Shown here in pieces: positions 9,884 through 17,467 of a DNA stretch of 48,018 nucleotides. The position numbers and the translations under genes are program-made. The DNA comes from Thioglobus_B sp964558405 (lineage in GTDB: Bacteria; Pseudomonadota; Gammaproteobacteria; PS1; Pseudothioglobaceae), in NCBI GenBank assembly GCA_964558405.1, contig CAZLDG010000007.1:1-48018 (forward strand), read 5' to 3'. The stretch's first letter is position 1. Every line of letters starts with the position of its first letter. The notes under the pieces were generated by a model that had not been told where the DNA came from, ran no database searches, and saw only the letters and a program-made list of their open reading frames with translations.

Positions 9884-9906
9884 GATACTCAGCGCTTAAG
9901 CCAGTG

Positions 9907-9940
9907 AAAAAACCGCGGCAAATATTGCTGCGGTTTTTTT
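9907..9940 (+). terminator. rpoC intrinsic terminator
   Basis: AAAAAACCGC (9907-9916) pairs with GCGGTTTTTT (9930-9939). Inside, a G-T wobble and GCAA/TTGC lie around an ATA loop, giving about 15 bp of stem that runs directly into T residues. It marks the end of the rplJL-rpoBC unit. Confidence 0.93.
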
Positions 9941-9977
9941 ATGCCCTAAGGTTGGGCGCTGAAGTTAAAATGCACAC

Positions 9978-11429
9978 ATGGATTTAATACGCTTTAACAA
10001 TTACGTTGACCAAGGTTATAACCACATACCGGTTTTTAAAGAATTGGTATTGGATACCGATACCGCTCTGGGCCTATATCTTAAATTGGCCAATACGCCT
10101 TATTCTTATTTATTCGAGTCGGTTCAAGGTGGAGAAAAATGGGGGCGTTATTCTATTATCGGTCTGGCGGCTGATACCCTGGTCAAGGTTTTTGATAAGC
10201 AAGTACAAATTACCCGAGGCAAGGACATAGAGTTTATTGATGTTGAGGATCCTTTGGCTTGGATTGAACAGTATCAGGCCAACTTCAAGGTACCGAAGCT
10301 TGAGGAGTTGCCAGATTTTAATGGCGGCTTGGTGGGTTATTTTGGTTACGAGATTATTAAATATATCGAGCCGCGTCTTAAAGACATTGATAAAAAAGAC
10401 GAGCTCAACGTACCGGATATCTTATTGATGCTCTCTAACGATGTGGTGGTATTTGACAATCTGCAGAATACAGCATTTTTAATTACTCATGCTGCGCCAA
10501 GTGCTGAAGCATACGAAGCAGCTTTGGCGCGTCTTGATGAATTATCAACGGCCATTGACCAGCCGCTAGAAAAACAAAATTACACATCAGATCATATTGC
10601 TGAGTCTGATTTTGTCTCTAGTTTTGGTGAGGACAACTTTAAATCAGCCGTTGAAAATATTCAACAATATATTGTGGCCGGTGATGTCATGCAGGTAGTG
10701 CCTTCTCAGCGTCTGAGTTGCGAGTTCCAAGCGCCACCGATCGAACTCTATCGACAGCTTAGACGTCTTAATCCTTCGCCGTATATGTACTATCTGAATT
10801 TGGAAGATGTGTTTGTGGTGGGTTCGTCGCCTGAGATTCTAACGCGAGTTGATTCTAATCGTCACGCCACAGTGCGTCCAATTGCAGGTACACGTTCTCG
10901 TGGTAAGAACGAGGCTGAGGATAAGGCGCTAGAGCAAGACCTACTGGCTGATGAGAAGGAAATTGCCGAACATTTAATGTTGATTGATCTGGGTCGTAAC
11001 GACTTAGGACGTATTGCCAAAACTGGTAGTGTAGAGTTGACCGATAAGATGTTTATTGAGCGTTATTCACATGTGATGCATATCGTCTCCAACGTGGAAT
11101 GCGAACTGCAAGAAGACATGAGTGCAATGGATGTGCTTAAGGCCACTTTCCCAGCTGGCACACTCTCAGGCGCACCTAAGGTTCGCGCCATGGAGATTAT
11201 CAATGAGCTAGAACCACTGAAACGCAATATCTACTCGGGCGCGATTGGTTATTTGTCTTGGCACGGGTGTATGGATATGGCGATTGCCATTCGTACGGCG
11301 GTTATCAAGGATCAAACCTTGTATGTACAAGCTGGTGCCGGGGTGGTTTATGACTCTATCCCACAATCTGAATGGGACGAAACCATGCACAAAGCACGCG
11401 CCTTAATTAAGGCAGCAGAGCGCGTTTGA
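9978..11429 (+). CDS. trpE: anthranilate synthase component I
   Basis: 483 residues. It makes anthranilate from chorismate, with TrpG supplying ammonia, as the first step of tryptophan synthesis. Chorismate-binding motifs are present: AGDVMQVVPSQRL, VGSSPEIL, RPIAGTRSRG, LIDLGRNDLGRI and FPAGTLSGAPKVRAMEII. Residues 45-48 (LFES), followed by GRYSIIGL, resemble the LLES tryptophan-feedback site, which favours TrpE over PabB. trpG, trpD and trpC are not adjacent, so the pathway genes are dispersed. There is no clear ribosome binding site before the ATG. TAAAAT at 9966-9971 ends 6 nt before the start, so the message may have almost no leader. Confidence 0.95.
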   Translation: MDLIRFNNYVDQGYNHIPVFKELVLDTDTALGLYLKLANTPYSYLFESVQGGEKWGRYSIIGLAADTLVKVFDKQVQITRGKDIEFIDVEDPLAWIEQYQANFKVPKLEELPDFNGGLVGYFGYEIIKYIEPRLKDIDKKDELNVPDILLMLSNDVVVFDNLQNTAFLITHAAPSAEAYEAALARLDELSTAIDQPLEKQNYTSDHIAESDFVSSFGEDNFKSAVENIQQYIVAGDVMQVVPSQRLSCEFQAPPIELYRQLRRLNPSPYMYYLNLEDVFVVGSSPEILTRVDSNRHATVRPIAGTRSRGKNEAEDKALEQDLLADEKEIAEHLMLIDLGRNDLGRIAKTGSVELTDKMFIERYSHVMHIVSNVECELQEDMSAMDVLKATFPAGTLSGAPKVRAMEIINELEPLKRNIYSGAIGYLSWHGCMDMAIAIRTAVIKDQTLYVQAGAGVVYDSIPQSEWDETMHKARALIKAAERV

Positions 11430-11452
11430 TAATACCTGAGTAAATCTATATT

Positions 11453-11487
11453 AGCATTTGCTAAAAGAGTTGCAAATGTTTTATTTG
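11453..11487 (+). terminator. probable trpE terminator
   Basis: AGCATTTGC (11453-11461) pairs with GCAAATGTT (11472-11480) through 9 bp including one G-T wobble, around a 10-nt loop. TTATTTG follows. The position, 23 nt after the trpE stop, fits an intrinsic terminator. The stem is AT-rich and the T-run imperfect, so an operator for the downstream sox genes is an alternative reading. Confidence 0.5.
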
Positions 11488-11510
11488 TGATTATCATAAG
11501 AACACTTGAA

Positions 11511-11528
11511 TAAGGCGATATCGTCTTA
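11511..11528. promoter_or_regulatory. 18-bp palindrome upstream of the sox operon
   Basis: TAAGGCGATATCGTCTTA is a loopless palindrome of two 9-bp arms meeting at 11519/11520, with 8 of 9 pairs Watson-Crick and one G/T. Its centre is 49 bp before the soxX ATG. A loopless dyad like this is the usual shape of a binding site for a dimeric regulator rather than an RNA hairpin. Which regulator would bind is unknown, and no regulator gene is nearby in the window. Confidence 0.5.
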
Positions 11529-11568
11529 CGGGGTTTATTTTTTTAAATATAAATAAGAGGAGAGAAAC

Positions 11569-11916
11569 ATGAAGAAAAGCATTTCTTCTATCTCAGCAAT
11601 TGCAACATTAGCGGCATTATTTGTAATGCCACTACAAGCAGGCGCTAAAGAGATGACGGGCGAAGAGGTTACTTTTGGCCGTAAAGCGGGTAACTGTCTA
11701 GCATGTCATATGATTCCAGGTGGCAATCTACCAGGCAACATCGGTCCACCACTACTTGCTATGAAAGCAAGATTTCCAAACAAAGCTGATCTAAGAGAAC
11801 AGATTTGGGATGCAACCATCAAAAATCCAAACACAATCATGCCTCCATTCGGTAAGCATGGTGTTTTAACTGAAAAACAAGTCGATCTGGTCACAGATTA
11901 CATTTATTCAAAATAG
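11569..11916 (+). CDS. soxX: SoxX, c-type cytochrome subunit of SoxXA
   Basis: 115 residues, a short SoxX. SoxXA is the periplasmic cytochrome that oxidatively attaches thiosulfate to the SoxY cysteine. A Sec signal peptide (residues 1-26, ending LQAGA) precedes the haem site CLACH at 43-47. PGNIGPPLLAMKARFP is typical of SoxX. Met91 in NTIMPPFG is the likely second haem ligand. The ribosome binding site GAGGAGAG lies 5 nt before the ATG. It is the first gene of soxXYZA-K and is preceded by a 139-bp gap holding a palindrome. Confidence 0.95.
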   Translation: MKKSISSISAIATLAALFVMPLQAGAKEMTGEEVTFGRKAGNCLACHMIPGGNLPGNIGPPLLAMKARFPNKADLREQIWDATIKNPNTIMPPFGKHGVLTEKQVDLVTDYIYSK

Positions 11917-11926
11917 GAGAATAAAC

Positions 11927-12370
11927 ATGAAAAGAAGATTATTTCTAAAAAGCGCAATGGCAGGTTCTGCAGTTGCAACAGCAGTAGGCGCTGGTCTATT
12001 AACGCCAACCGCTGTTTTTGCAAATGCAGCAAATTTTAAAGCCAAGTCAGATGCAGCAACAGCAGCATTAGCAGGCGCAGGCAAAGGTTCATTTAAGTTT
12101 AAGGCGCCAAAAGTAGCTGAAAACGGTGCGGTAGTACCAATGACAGTTGATGCGACTAAGATGGACGGCGTAAGCAACATTTCTTTCCATGTTAAGGAAA
12201 ACGGTACGCCATTAGCGGCATCGTTCGACTTATCAGGTGCTAGAGGCTATGTTTCTACTCGTATCAAGATGGGTAAGACTTCTGCAGTAACAGCATTGGT
12301 AACAGCAGGTGGTGCAACAACAGCGGTTACACAAGAAGTGAAAGTAACCATTGGTGGTTGTGGCGGTTAA
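11927..12370 (+). CDS. soxY: SoxY, sulfur-carrier subunit of SoxYZ
   Basis: 147 residues. The N-terminus MKRRLFLKSAMAG with a hydrophobic stretch to about residue 32 looks like a twin-arginine signal, the usual export route for SoxY, which carries SoxZ along. The C-terminus ends in IGGCGG. The cysteine at 145 on this flexible tail is the site where sulfur intermediates are bound during thiosulfate oxidation (family knowledge). The mature part is the expected immunoglobulin-like SoxY domain. AGGAGA lies ahead of the ATG, and the gene starts 10 nt after soxX. Confidence 0.95.
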   Translation: MKRRLFLKSAMAGSAVATAVGAGLLTPTAVFANAANFKAKSDAATAALAGAGKGSFKFKAPKVAENGAVVPMTVDATKMDGVSNISFHVKENGTPLAASFDLSGARGYVSTRIKMGKTSAVTALVTAGGATTAVTQEVKVTIGGCGG

Positions 12371-12416
12371 TTTAATTAATCAGTCTATCAAATCGAATTA
12401 ATAAAGGAGAATTAAA

Positions 12417-12719
12417 ATGGCAAAAATTAAATTAAAGCCTAAAGCAAGAAAAGGTGTAATCGGCATCAAAGTATTAATCAAACACCCAATGGAAACTGGT
12501 CTACGTAAGAAAAAAGGTAAGCTAATTCCAGCAAACCACATTGAAACAATGACAGTTAGCCACAACGGCAACACTGTGATCAATGCGGATATTGGTAGTT
12601 CAGTTTCTAAGAACCCATACTTCAAGTTTGAAGTACCAGGTGCTAAGGGTGATGAAATTACTCTATCTTATACAGATAACAAGGGTAAATCGGGTACAGC
12701 GACTGCGAAGTCTAAGTAA
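12417..12719 (+). CDS. soxZ: SoxZ, partner subunit of SoxYZ
   Basis: 100 residues with no signal peptide, as usual for SoxZ, which is exported with SoxY. Diagnostic segments are KIKVLIKHPMETGLRKKK-like residues near 18-35, KLIPANHI, and NPYFKFEVPGAKGDEITLSYTDNKG. SoxZ holds SoxY and presents its swinging cysteine arm to the other Sox enzymes. The ribosome binding site AAAGGAGA is strong. It lies between soxY and soxA in one operon. Confidence 0.96.
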   Translation: MAKIKLKPKARKGVIGIKVLIKHPMETGLRKKKGKLIPANHIETMTVSHNGNTVINADIGSSVSKNPYFKFEVPGAKGDEITLSYTDNKGKSGTATAKSK

Positions 12720-12742
12720 TCGAGATATTTGAGGAGAGAACA

Positions 12743-13561
12743 ATGAAAAAGTTACTAACTGCAGTAGTTAGTTTAGGCATTATGGTTGGTAGCGCATCTG
12801 CAACAGATGTGGCGGCTGATCAGAAGGCTTTTATTAATTACTTTAAAACTGCATTTCCAGCAGTTGAAACAGCAGACTATACCAATGGCGTTTACGCGAT
12901 TGATGCAGGCTCAAGAGACCAGTTCGAAGAAATCTTAGACGGTATTCCACCGTATGAAGAAAACGTTGAAAAAGGCGGCGAAGAGTACATTAAGTTTGGT
13001 TTAAACAAGTGTGCTGCGCTAGCAGATCCAAAAGCTGCGCGTCTTAAGCATCCATACTATAGCGAAGCTCAGGGTAAGGTAATTACACTAGAGGCTGAGA
13101 TTATGCGTTGTTACAACGAGCAAACTGGCAAGAAGCTAGGTACTAAGAAAGGTAAGATTGCCCGTATTAGTGCGTGGATCTCTGATCAGGCAGCTGGTGA
13201 AAAGATTAACGTGAAGATTGATTCAGAAGGCGCTAAAGCAGCGTATGAGAGAGGTAAGGCTTTCTTCTATGCTAAGCGTGGTCAATTCAACATGGCTTGT
13301 GCAGACTGTCACGTTTATAACGCCGGCAAGATGGCACGTGCGGATATCCTATCTCCAGCACTAGGTCACACCACACACGTACCGATGTATCGTGCGAAGT
13401 GGGCAGGTATGGGTACGCTTCACCGTCGTTATGGTGGTTGCTTGAAGAACATGAGAGCGAAGCCAATTAACGCGCAGGCGCCAATTTATGGTGATCTGGA
13501 GTTATTCCACCAAGCAATGAGCAATGGTCTTGAGATTACTGCTGATCGCTACAGAAAATAA
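12743..13561 (+). CDS. soxA: SoxA, L-cysteine S-thiosulfotransferase subunit
   Basis: 272 residues with a Sec signal peptide (about 1-20, ending GSASA). The single haem site is CADCH at 186-190. Cys233 in YGGCLKNMRA is the conserved cysteine ligand that is persulfurated in the active site. Where dihaem SoxA proteins have an N-terminal CxxCH, this one has only Cys90 and Cys123, which probably form a disulfide, so it is a monohaem SoxA. With SoxX it forms the enzyme that loads thiosulfate on SoxY. GAGGAGAG precedes the ATG. Confidence 0.96.
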   Translation: MKKLLTAVVSLGIMVGSASATDVAADQKAFINYFKTAFPAVETADYTNGVYAIDAGSRDQFEEILDGIPPYEENVEKGGEEYIKFGLNKCAALADPKAARLKHPYYSEAQGKVITLEAEIMRCYNEQTGKKLGTKKGKIARISAWISDQAAGEKINVKIDSEGAKAAYERGKAFFYAKRGQFNMACADCHVYNAGKMARADILSPALGHTTHVPMYRAKWAGMGTLHRRYGGCLKNMRAKPINAQAPIYGDLELFHQAMSNGLEITADRYRK

Positions 13562-13577
13562 ACTAGGAGGGGGAGAG

Positions 13578-13898
13578 ATGAAAAAACTACTAGTTACAAC
13601 ACTATCGGTATTTGCTTTAACAGCGCAGGCTGGCTTTATGGGCAGTTCGCATAACTGGAACAATGGTTCGTCAGATCCATTTCAAGCAGCAATTTCTGCT
13701 GCTGAGTCTGGTCTTGCTACTAATCTAAAAGCTCAAATGGCTTGGCGCGATACAGGCAAAATGATTAAGGAAGCTAAGAAGTTGCATAAAGCTGGTAAGA
13801 CTGCGGCAGCAGTTGCACTGGCCAACAAAGCACATCGACAAACGGTTAATGCTGTTGAACAAACGGCACTGGCTGCTTCTGCAGGTCCTAGATTCTAA
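13578..13898 (+). CDS. soxK: SoxK-like SoxXA-binding protein
   Basis: 106 residues from the ATG at 13578, chosen because AGGAGGGGGAGAG lies directly before it and because it gives a Sec signal peptide (1-17, ending LTAQA). The mature protein is small, rich in lysine and alanine, and predicted helical (AWRDTGKMIKEAKKLHKAGKTA, in part). Position directly after soxA, size and composition fit SoxK, the third subunit that binds and activates SoxXA in some sulfur oxidisers. The family is poorly conserved, so the call rests mostly on context. An earlier in-frame start at 13524 would overlap soxA and hide the signal peptide. Confidence 0.72.
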   Translation: MKKLLVTTLSVFALTAQAGFMGSSHNWNNGSSDPFQAAISAAESGLATNLKAQMAWRDTGKMIKEAKKLHKAGKTAAAVALANKAHRQTVNAVEQTALAASAGPRF

Positions 13899-13916
13899 TT
13901 CCATTTGGAGTTAGTG

Positions 13917-13945
13917 AAAAAACGCCCCGAAAGGGGCGTTTTTTT
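13917..13945 (+). terminator. sox operon terminator
   Basis: AAAAAACGCCCC (13917-13928) and GGGGCGTTTTTT (13933-13944) form a perfect 12-bp stem with a GAAA tetraloop, running into T residues. It lies 18 nt after the last sox gene. Confidence 0.96.
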
Positions 13946-14038
13946 ATGCTTTATTTTTTTAAAAAATCACCTGATTGCAACTTTGTGAAATAAAATTATT
14001 CTTTAAATAAATACCAAATAAGCTACGTAATTTCACCC

Positions 14039-17000
14039 ATGTCCGATTTCTCATTTGTTCATCTGCAATGTCAAAGTGAATTCTCAGTTGAGAACTCTTT
14101 GGTGCGCATTCCTGCGTTGGTCAATCAGGCTAAGGAATTGGGTTATTCAGCCTTGGCGCTCACCGATCGCTTTAATATGTTTGCAGCGGTTAAGTTTTAT
14201 CAAAAGGCCACTGCTGCTGGTATCAAGCCCATCTTTGGTGCTCAGGTTCGTATTAAAAATGAGGAAGAGTCGTCTTATGCCTTGCTACTATGTCAGGATC
14301 AACAGGGGTATTTAAACCTCTCAGAGTTAATTTCTCAGGCCTATACAGGTCAGCATGGTATTGAAGGTATTAGCGTTAGTATCGAGCAAATAAAGGCCTT
14401 AAATGCAGGTTTGATTATGATCTCTAGTGCCACCACCTCTGATGTGGCACAACACCTGATGAGTTCTCAAGTTCTGGAGGCCAAAACCTGCGCGCAGCAA
14501 TGGTTAGAGATTTTTGCTGATCGTTATTATTTGGGCGTGCAAAGAACGGCGCGCGACCAAGATGATGAACATCTGCACGCCAGTGTTAAGTTGGCACTGG
14601 ATTTGTCCATTCCTGTGGTGGCAACCAATGATGTGCAGTTTTTAACTCAAGAGGATTTTGATGCACATGAAGCGCGTATTTGCATCTTTGATGGCACCTT
14701 GATTGATGATACCAATCGTGTGAAAAAACACTCGCCAGAGCAGTATTTAAAATCGCCCGAGCAAATGGCAGATTTGTTTGCAGATTTGCCCGAGGCAATT
14801 GAGAATACACTGGAGCTGGCCAAACGTTGCAATGTACACTTTAAGCTGTTTGATAAAAACTACTTGCCTGATTTCCCTGTGCCAGAAGGCATGAATATGG
14901 CGCAGTTTTTCGCTCAAGAGTCTGAGCAAGGCTTGGCAGAAAAACTCCAAGGCAAACAAGTGGATGTGCCAACCTATGAGGCGCGATTAAAGTTCGAGTT
15001 GGATGTGATTATCCAAATGGACTTTCCAGGGTATTTCTTAATTGTTGCCGACTTCATTCGCTGGAGTAAGGAAAATGGCATTCCGGTTGGGCCAGGGCGG
15101 GGTTCCGGTGCAGGATCCTTGGTGGCTTATGTACTGGGTATTACCAATGTGGATCCGATTAAACATGGTTTGCTATTTGAGCGTTTTCTCAATCCTGAGC
15201 GTGTATCAATGCCGGATTTTGATATTGACTTTTGTACCGACAGGCGTGACGAGGTGATTGAGTACGTGGCCAAGAAATACGGCGCCGAAAAAGTTTCGCA
15301 GATTATTACCTATGGCACCATGGCGGCCAAAGGTGTAGTGCGTGACGTAGGACGCGTATTAGGTCATCCTTATGGCTTTAGCGATAAGATCTCTAAACTG
15401 ATTCCGAACGAGCTGAAAATGACCTTGGACAAAGCTTTGGCGCCAACCGAAGAGGGTGGCTCGGATGATTTGCGTGCACGCTATGATTCTGAAGAAGCGG
15501 TGACAGAGTTGATTAACCTCTCGAAAAAACTCGAAGGTGTGGTGCGTAATGTCGGTACGCACGCGGGTGGTGTGGTCATTGCCCCGAGTAAGATCAGTGA
15601 TTTTTGTCCAGTGTATAAAGCCAGCGAGACCGATGGCGTGGTATCACAATTTGACAAAAATGATGTAGAGGCGGTTGGTCTGGTGAAATTTGACTTCTTG
15701 GGTTTGTCTAACCTCACGGTAATCGACAAAGCCATTAAGATGATTAACCACAAAGGCCTGCGCGACGAGCCGATTGATTTAGATGCTTTGCCACTGGATG
15801 ATGAAAAGGTCTATGAGTTACTACAACGTTGTGACACCACAGGTATTTTCCAGCTGGAATCTGATGGTATGCGCGGTTATTTGAAAAAGCTGCAGGCCGA
15901 TAATTTTGAGGACATTGTGGCGATGTTGGCCTTGTATCGACCTGGACCGCTAGATGCGGGCATGGTAGATGACTACATCAATGTGAAACACGGCGCCAAA
16001 GTTAAATATCCGCATCCGATGTTAGAGGAGATTCTTGCGCCAACCAACGGCGTATTCTTATACCAAGAGCAGGTGATGCAATCGGCACAAATTATGGCGG
16101 GCTATACGCTGGGTGGTGCGGATCTTTTGCGTCGTGCCATGGGTAAGAAAAAACCTGAGGAAATGGCCAAACAGCGTGACGTGTTTGTCGCTGGCGCCTC
16201 TGAAAATGACATTGACAAAGACAAGGCTAACGAGATTTTTGATTTGATTGATAAGTTCTCAGGCTATGGTTTTAATAAGTCCCACTCGGTAGCCTATGCT
16301 TATGTGTCGTATCATACAGCCTATCTAAAATCGCATTATCCGGCGCCATTTATGGCTGCGGTACTCTCGGGCATGATGGATGACACCGATCGCATTGCCT
16401 TTACTGTGGGTGAGGTTTCTCAAATGGGGTTAGTGATGAATCAGCCTAATGTCTGTGAATCGGAATACGAGTTCACCATTAAAGATGAAAAAACCTTGTT
16501 ATATGGTCTGGGTGCTATTAAAGGTGTGGGTGAAGGTTTGGTTGAGGCCTTAGTGGCCGAAAGAGAGGCAAATGGTGCTTATCAGGATTTATTCGACTTC
16601 TGCCATCGGATTGAGAAAAAACACCTAAATAGGCGCGCTATTGAGGCGCTTATTTATGCCGGTGCATTTGATGTGTTTGGTATTGATCGTGCGGTATTGA
16701 TTGCCACTTATCCTAGTGCTATTAAGCAGGCCGAACAAAAGCAAAATGACAGCGCCTCAGGCCAGGGTGGCTTGTTTGCTGATGCTCAGCAACATACTGA
16801 GTATGAGGCCAAGTATCTGGATGCTAAATCTTTTTCATTTCAACAGCGCTTAGCCTTAGAGAAAGGGGTGATGGGTTATTATTTTTATGACCACCCAACC
16901 GATGAGTATCGCGCTGATCTAAAACACATCAGTGCGGCGGTTCCTAGCTCGCTGAGTTATCGCAATAATAAGGATGTTCGGGTGTTGGCCTTGATTTCTG

Positions 17001-17467
17001 AGATTCGTTATCGCGCCACCAAATCTGGTGGGCAGATTGCCTCTGTTGTAGTGGAAGACGGTAAGACACAACTCAATGCTGTGGCCTTTACCAAGGTGTT
17101 GGCGCAAGTTAGTGACAATCTATCGGTGGATGAGGTGGTGGTGCTTACCGGAAAGATTGGTAAAGATTTCCGTGATGAGTGGCAGGTGGTGATTGATAAG
17201 GTCGAGAGTATTGATCAAGTAAAGATGCGTTATGCGCGTAATTTTGAAGTGGTGCTTACACAGGCACACCAGTCGATATTTTCACAATTGCTTAGCGTAC
17301 TCTCTGAGCACAAGGGCAGTTGTCCAGTGAAAATCTCCTATGTGCAGGACGGGGTGAGGGGCTCTATTCCTCTGTCTAAAGATTATTGGGTCAATCCAGA
17401 CAATACACTGAGTGAGGCGCTTGATAATCTGGCCAATGATCACGTTTGTCAGATTCATTATCATTAA
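14039..17467 (+). CDS. dnaE: DNA polymerase III subunit alpha
   Basis: 1142 residues (E. coli 1160), the replicative polymerase. The N-terminal PHP domain starts FVHLQCQSEFS. Catalytic aspartates are Asp395 and Asp397 (in PDFDIDF) and Asp552 (in KFDFLGL). GQGGLFAD near 908-915 is a canonical QxxLF-type sliding-clamp site, and an OB-fold region (ISEIRYRATKSGGQIASV) follows. PHP metal-binding motifs are degraded (HLQCQ, TDRFNM), so that domain is structural only. There is no clear ribosome binding site. The 3' end overlaps the end of convergent comEC by 4 bp. A likely terminator lies 325 nt downstream inside comEC. Confidence 0.98.
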   Translation: MSDFSFVHLQCQSEFSVENSLVRIPALVNQAKELGYSALALTDRFNMFAAVKFYQKATAAGIKPIFGAQVRIKNEEESSYALLLCQDQQGYLNLSELISQAYTGQHGIEGISVSIEQIKALNAGLIMISSATTSDVAQHLMSSQVLEAKTCAQQWLEIFADRYYLGVQRTARDQDDEHLHASVKLALDLSIPVVATNDVQFLTQEDFDAHEARICIFDGTLIDDTNRVKKHSPEQYLKSPEQMADLFADLPEAIENTLELAKRCNVHFKLFDKNYLPDFPVPEGMNMAQFFAQESEQGLAEKLQGKQVDVPTYEARLKFELDVIIQMDFPGYFLIVADFIRWSKENGIPVGPGRGSGAGSLVAYVLGITNVDPIKHGLLFERFLNPERVSMPDFDIDFCTDRRDEVIEYVAKKYGAEKVSQIITYGTMAAKGVVRDVGRVLGHPYGFSDKISKLIPNELKMTLDKALAPTEEGGSDDLRARYDSEEAVTELINLSKKLEGVVRNVGTHAGGVVIAPSKISDFCPVYKASETDGVVSQFDKNDVEAVGLVKFDFLGLSNLTVIDKAIKMINHKGLRDEPIDLDALPLDDEKVYELLQRCDTTGIFQLESDGMRGYLKKLQADNFEDIVAMLALYRPGPLDAGMVDDYINVKHGAKVKYPHPMLEEILAPTNGVFLYQEQVMQSAQIMAGYTLGGADLLRRAMGKKKPEEMAKQRDVFVAGASENDIDKDKANEIFDLIDKFSGYGFNKSHSVAYAYVSYHTAYLKSHYPAPFMAAVLSGMMDDTDRIAFTVGEVSQMGLVMNQPNVCESEYEFTIKDEKTLLYGLGAIKGVGEGLVEALVAEREANGAYQDLFDFCHRIEKKHLNRRAIEALIYAGAFDVFGIDRAVLIATYPSAIKQAEQKQNDSASGQGGLFADAQQHTEYEAKYLDAKSFSFQQRLALEKGVMGYYFYDHPTDEYRADLKHISAAVPSSLSYRNNKDVRVLALISEIRYRATKSGGQIASVVVEDGKTQLNAVAFTKVLAQVSDNLSVDEVVVLTGKIGKDFRDEWQVVIDKVESIDQVKMRYARNFEVVLTQAHQSIFSQLLSVLSEHKGSCPVKISYVQDGVRGSIPLSKDYWVNPDNTLSEALDNLANDHVCQIHYH

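Noticed and set aside
9978..11429. PabB instead of TrpE
   Set aside because: The feedback-site region SYLFES and the overall TrpE-type motifs fit TrpE better; no pabA or pabC is nearby.
12743..13561. Dihaem SoxA
   Set aside because: Only one CxxCH is present (186-190); the N-terminal site has single cysteines at 90 and 123.
14039..14040. TTGCAA (13975-13980) and TATTCT (13997-14002) as the dnaE promoter
   Set aside because: Each hexamer matches only 4 of 6 in AT-rich DNA, so it is too weak to list as a feature.
16627..16655. Imperfect inverted repeat inside dnaE
   Set aside because: It has 10 pairs with a wobble and no T-run, in the middle of a gene; not distinguishable from chance.
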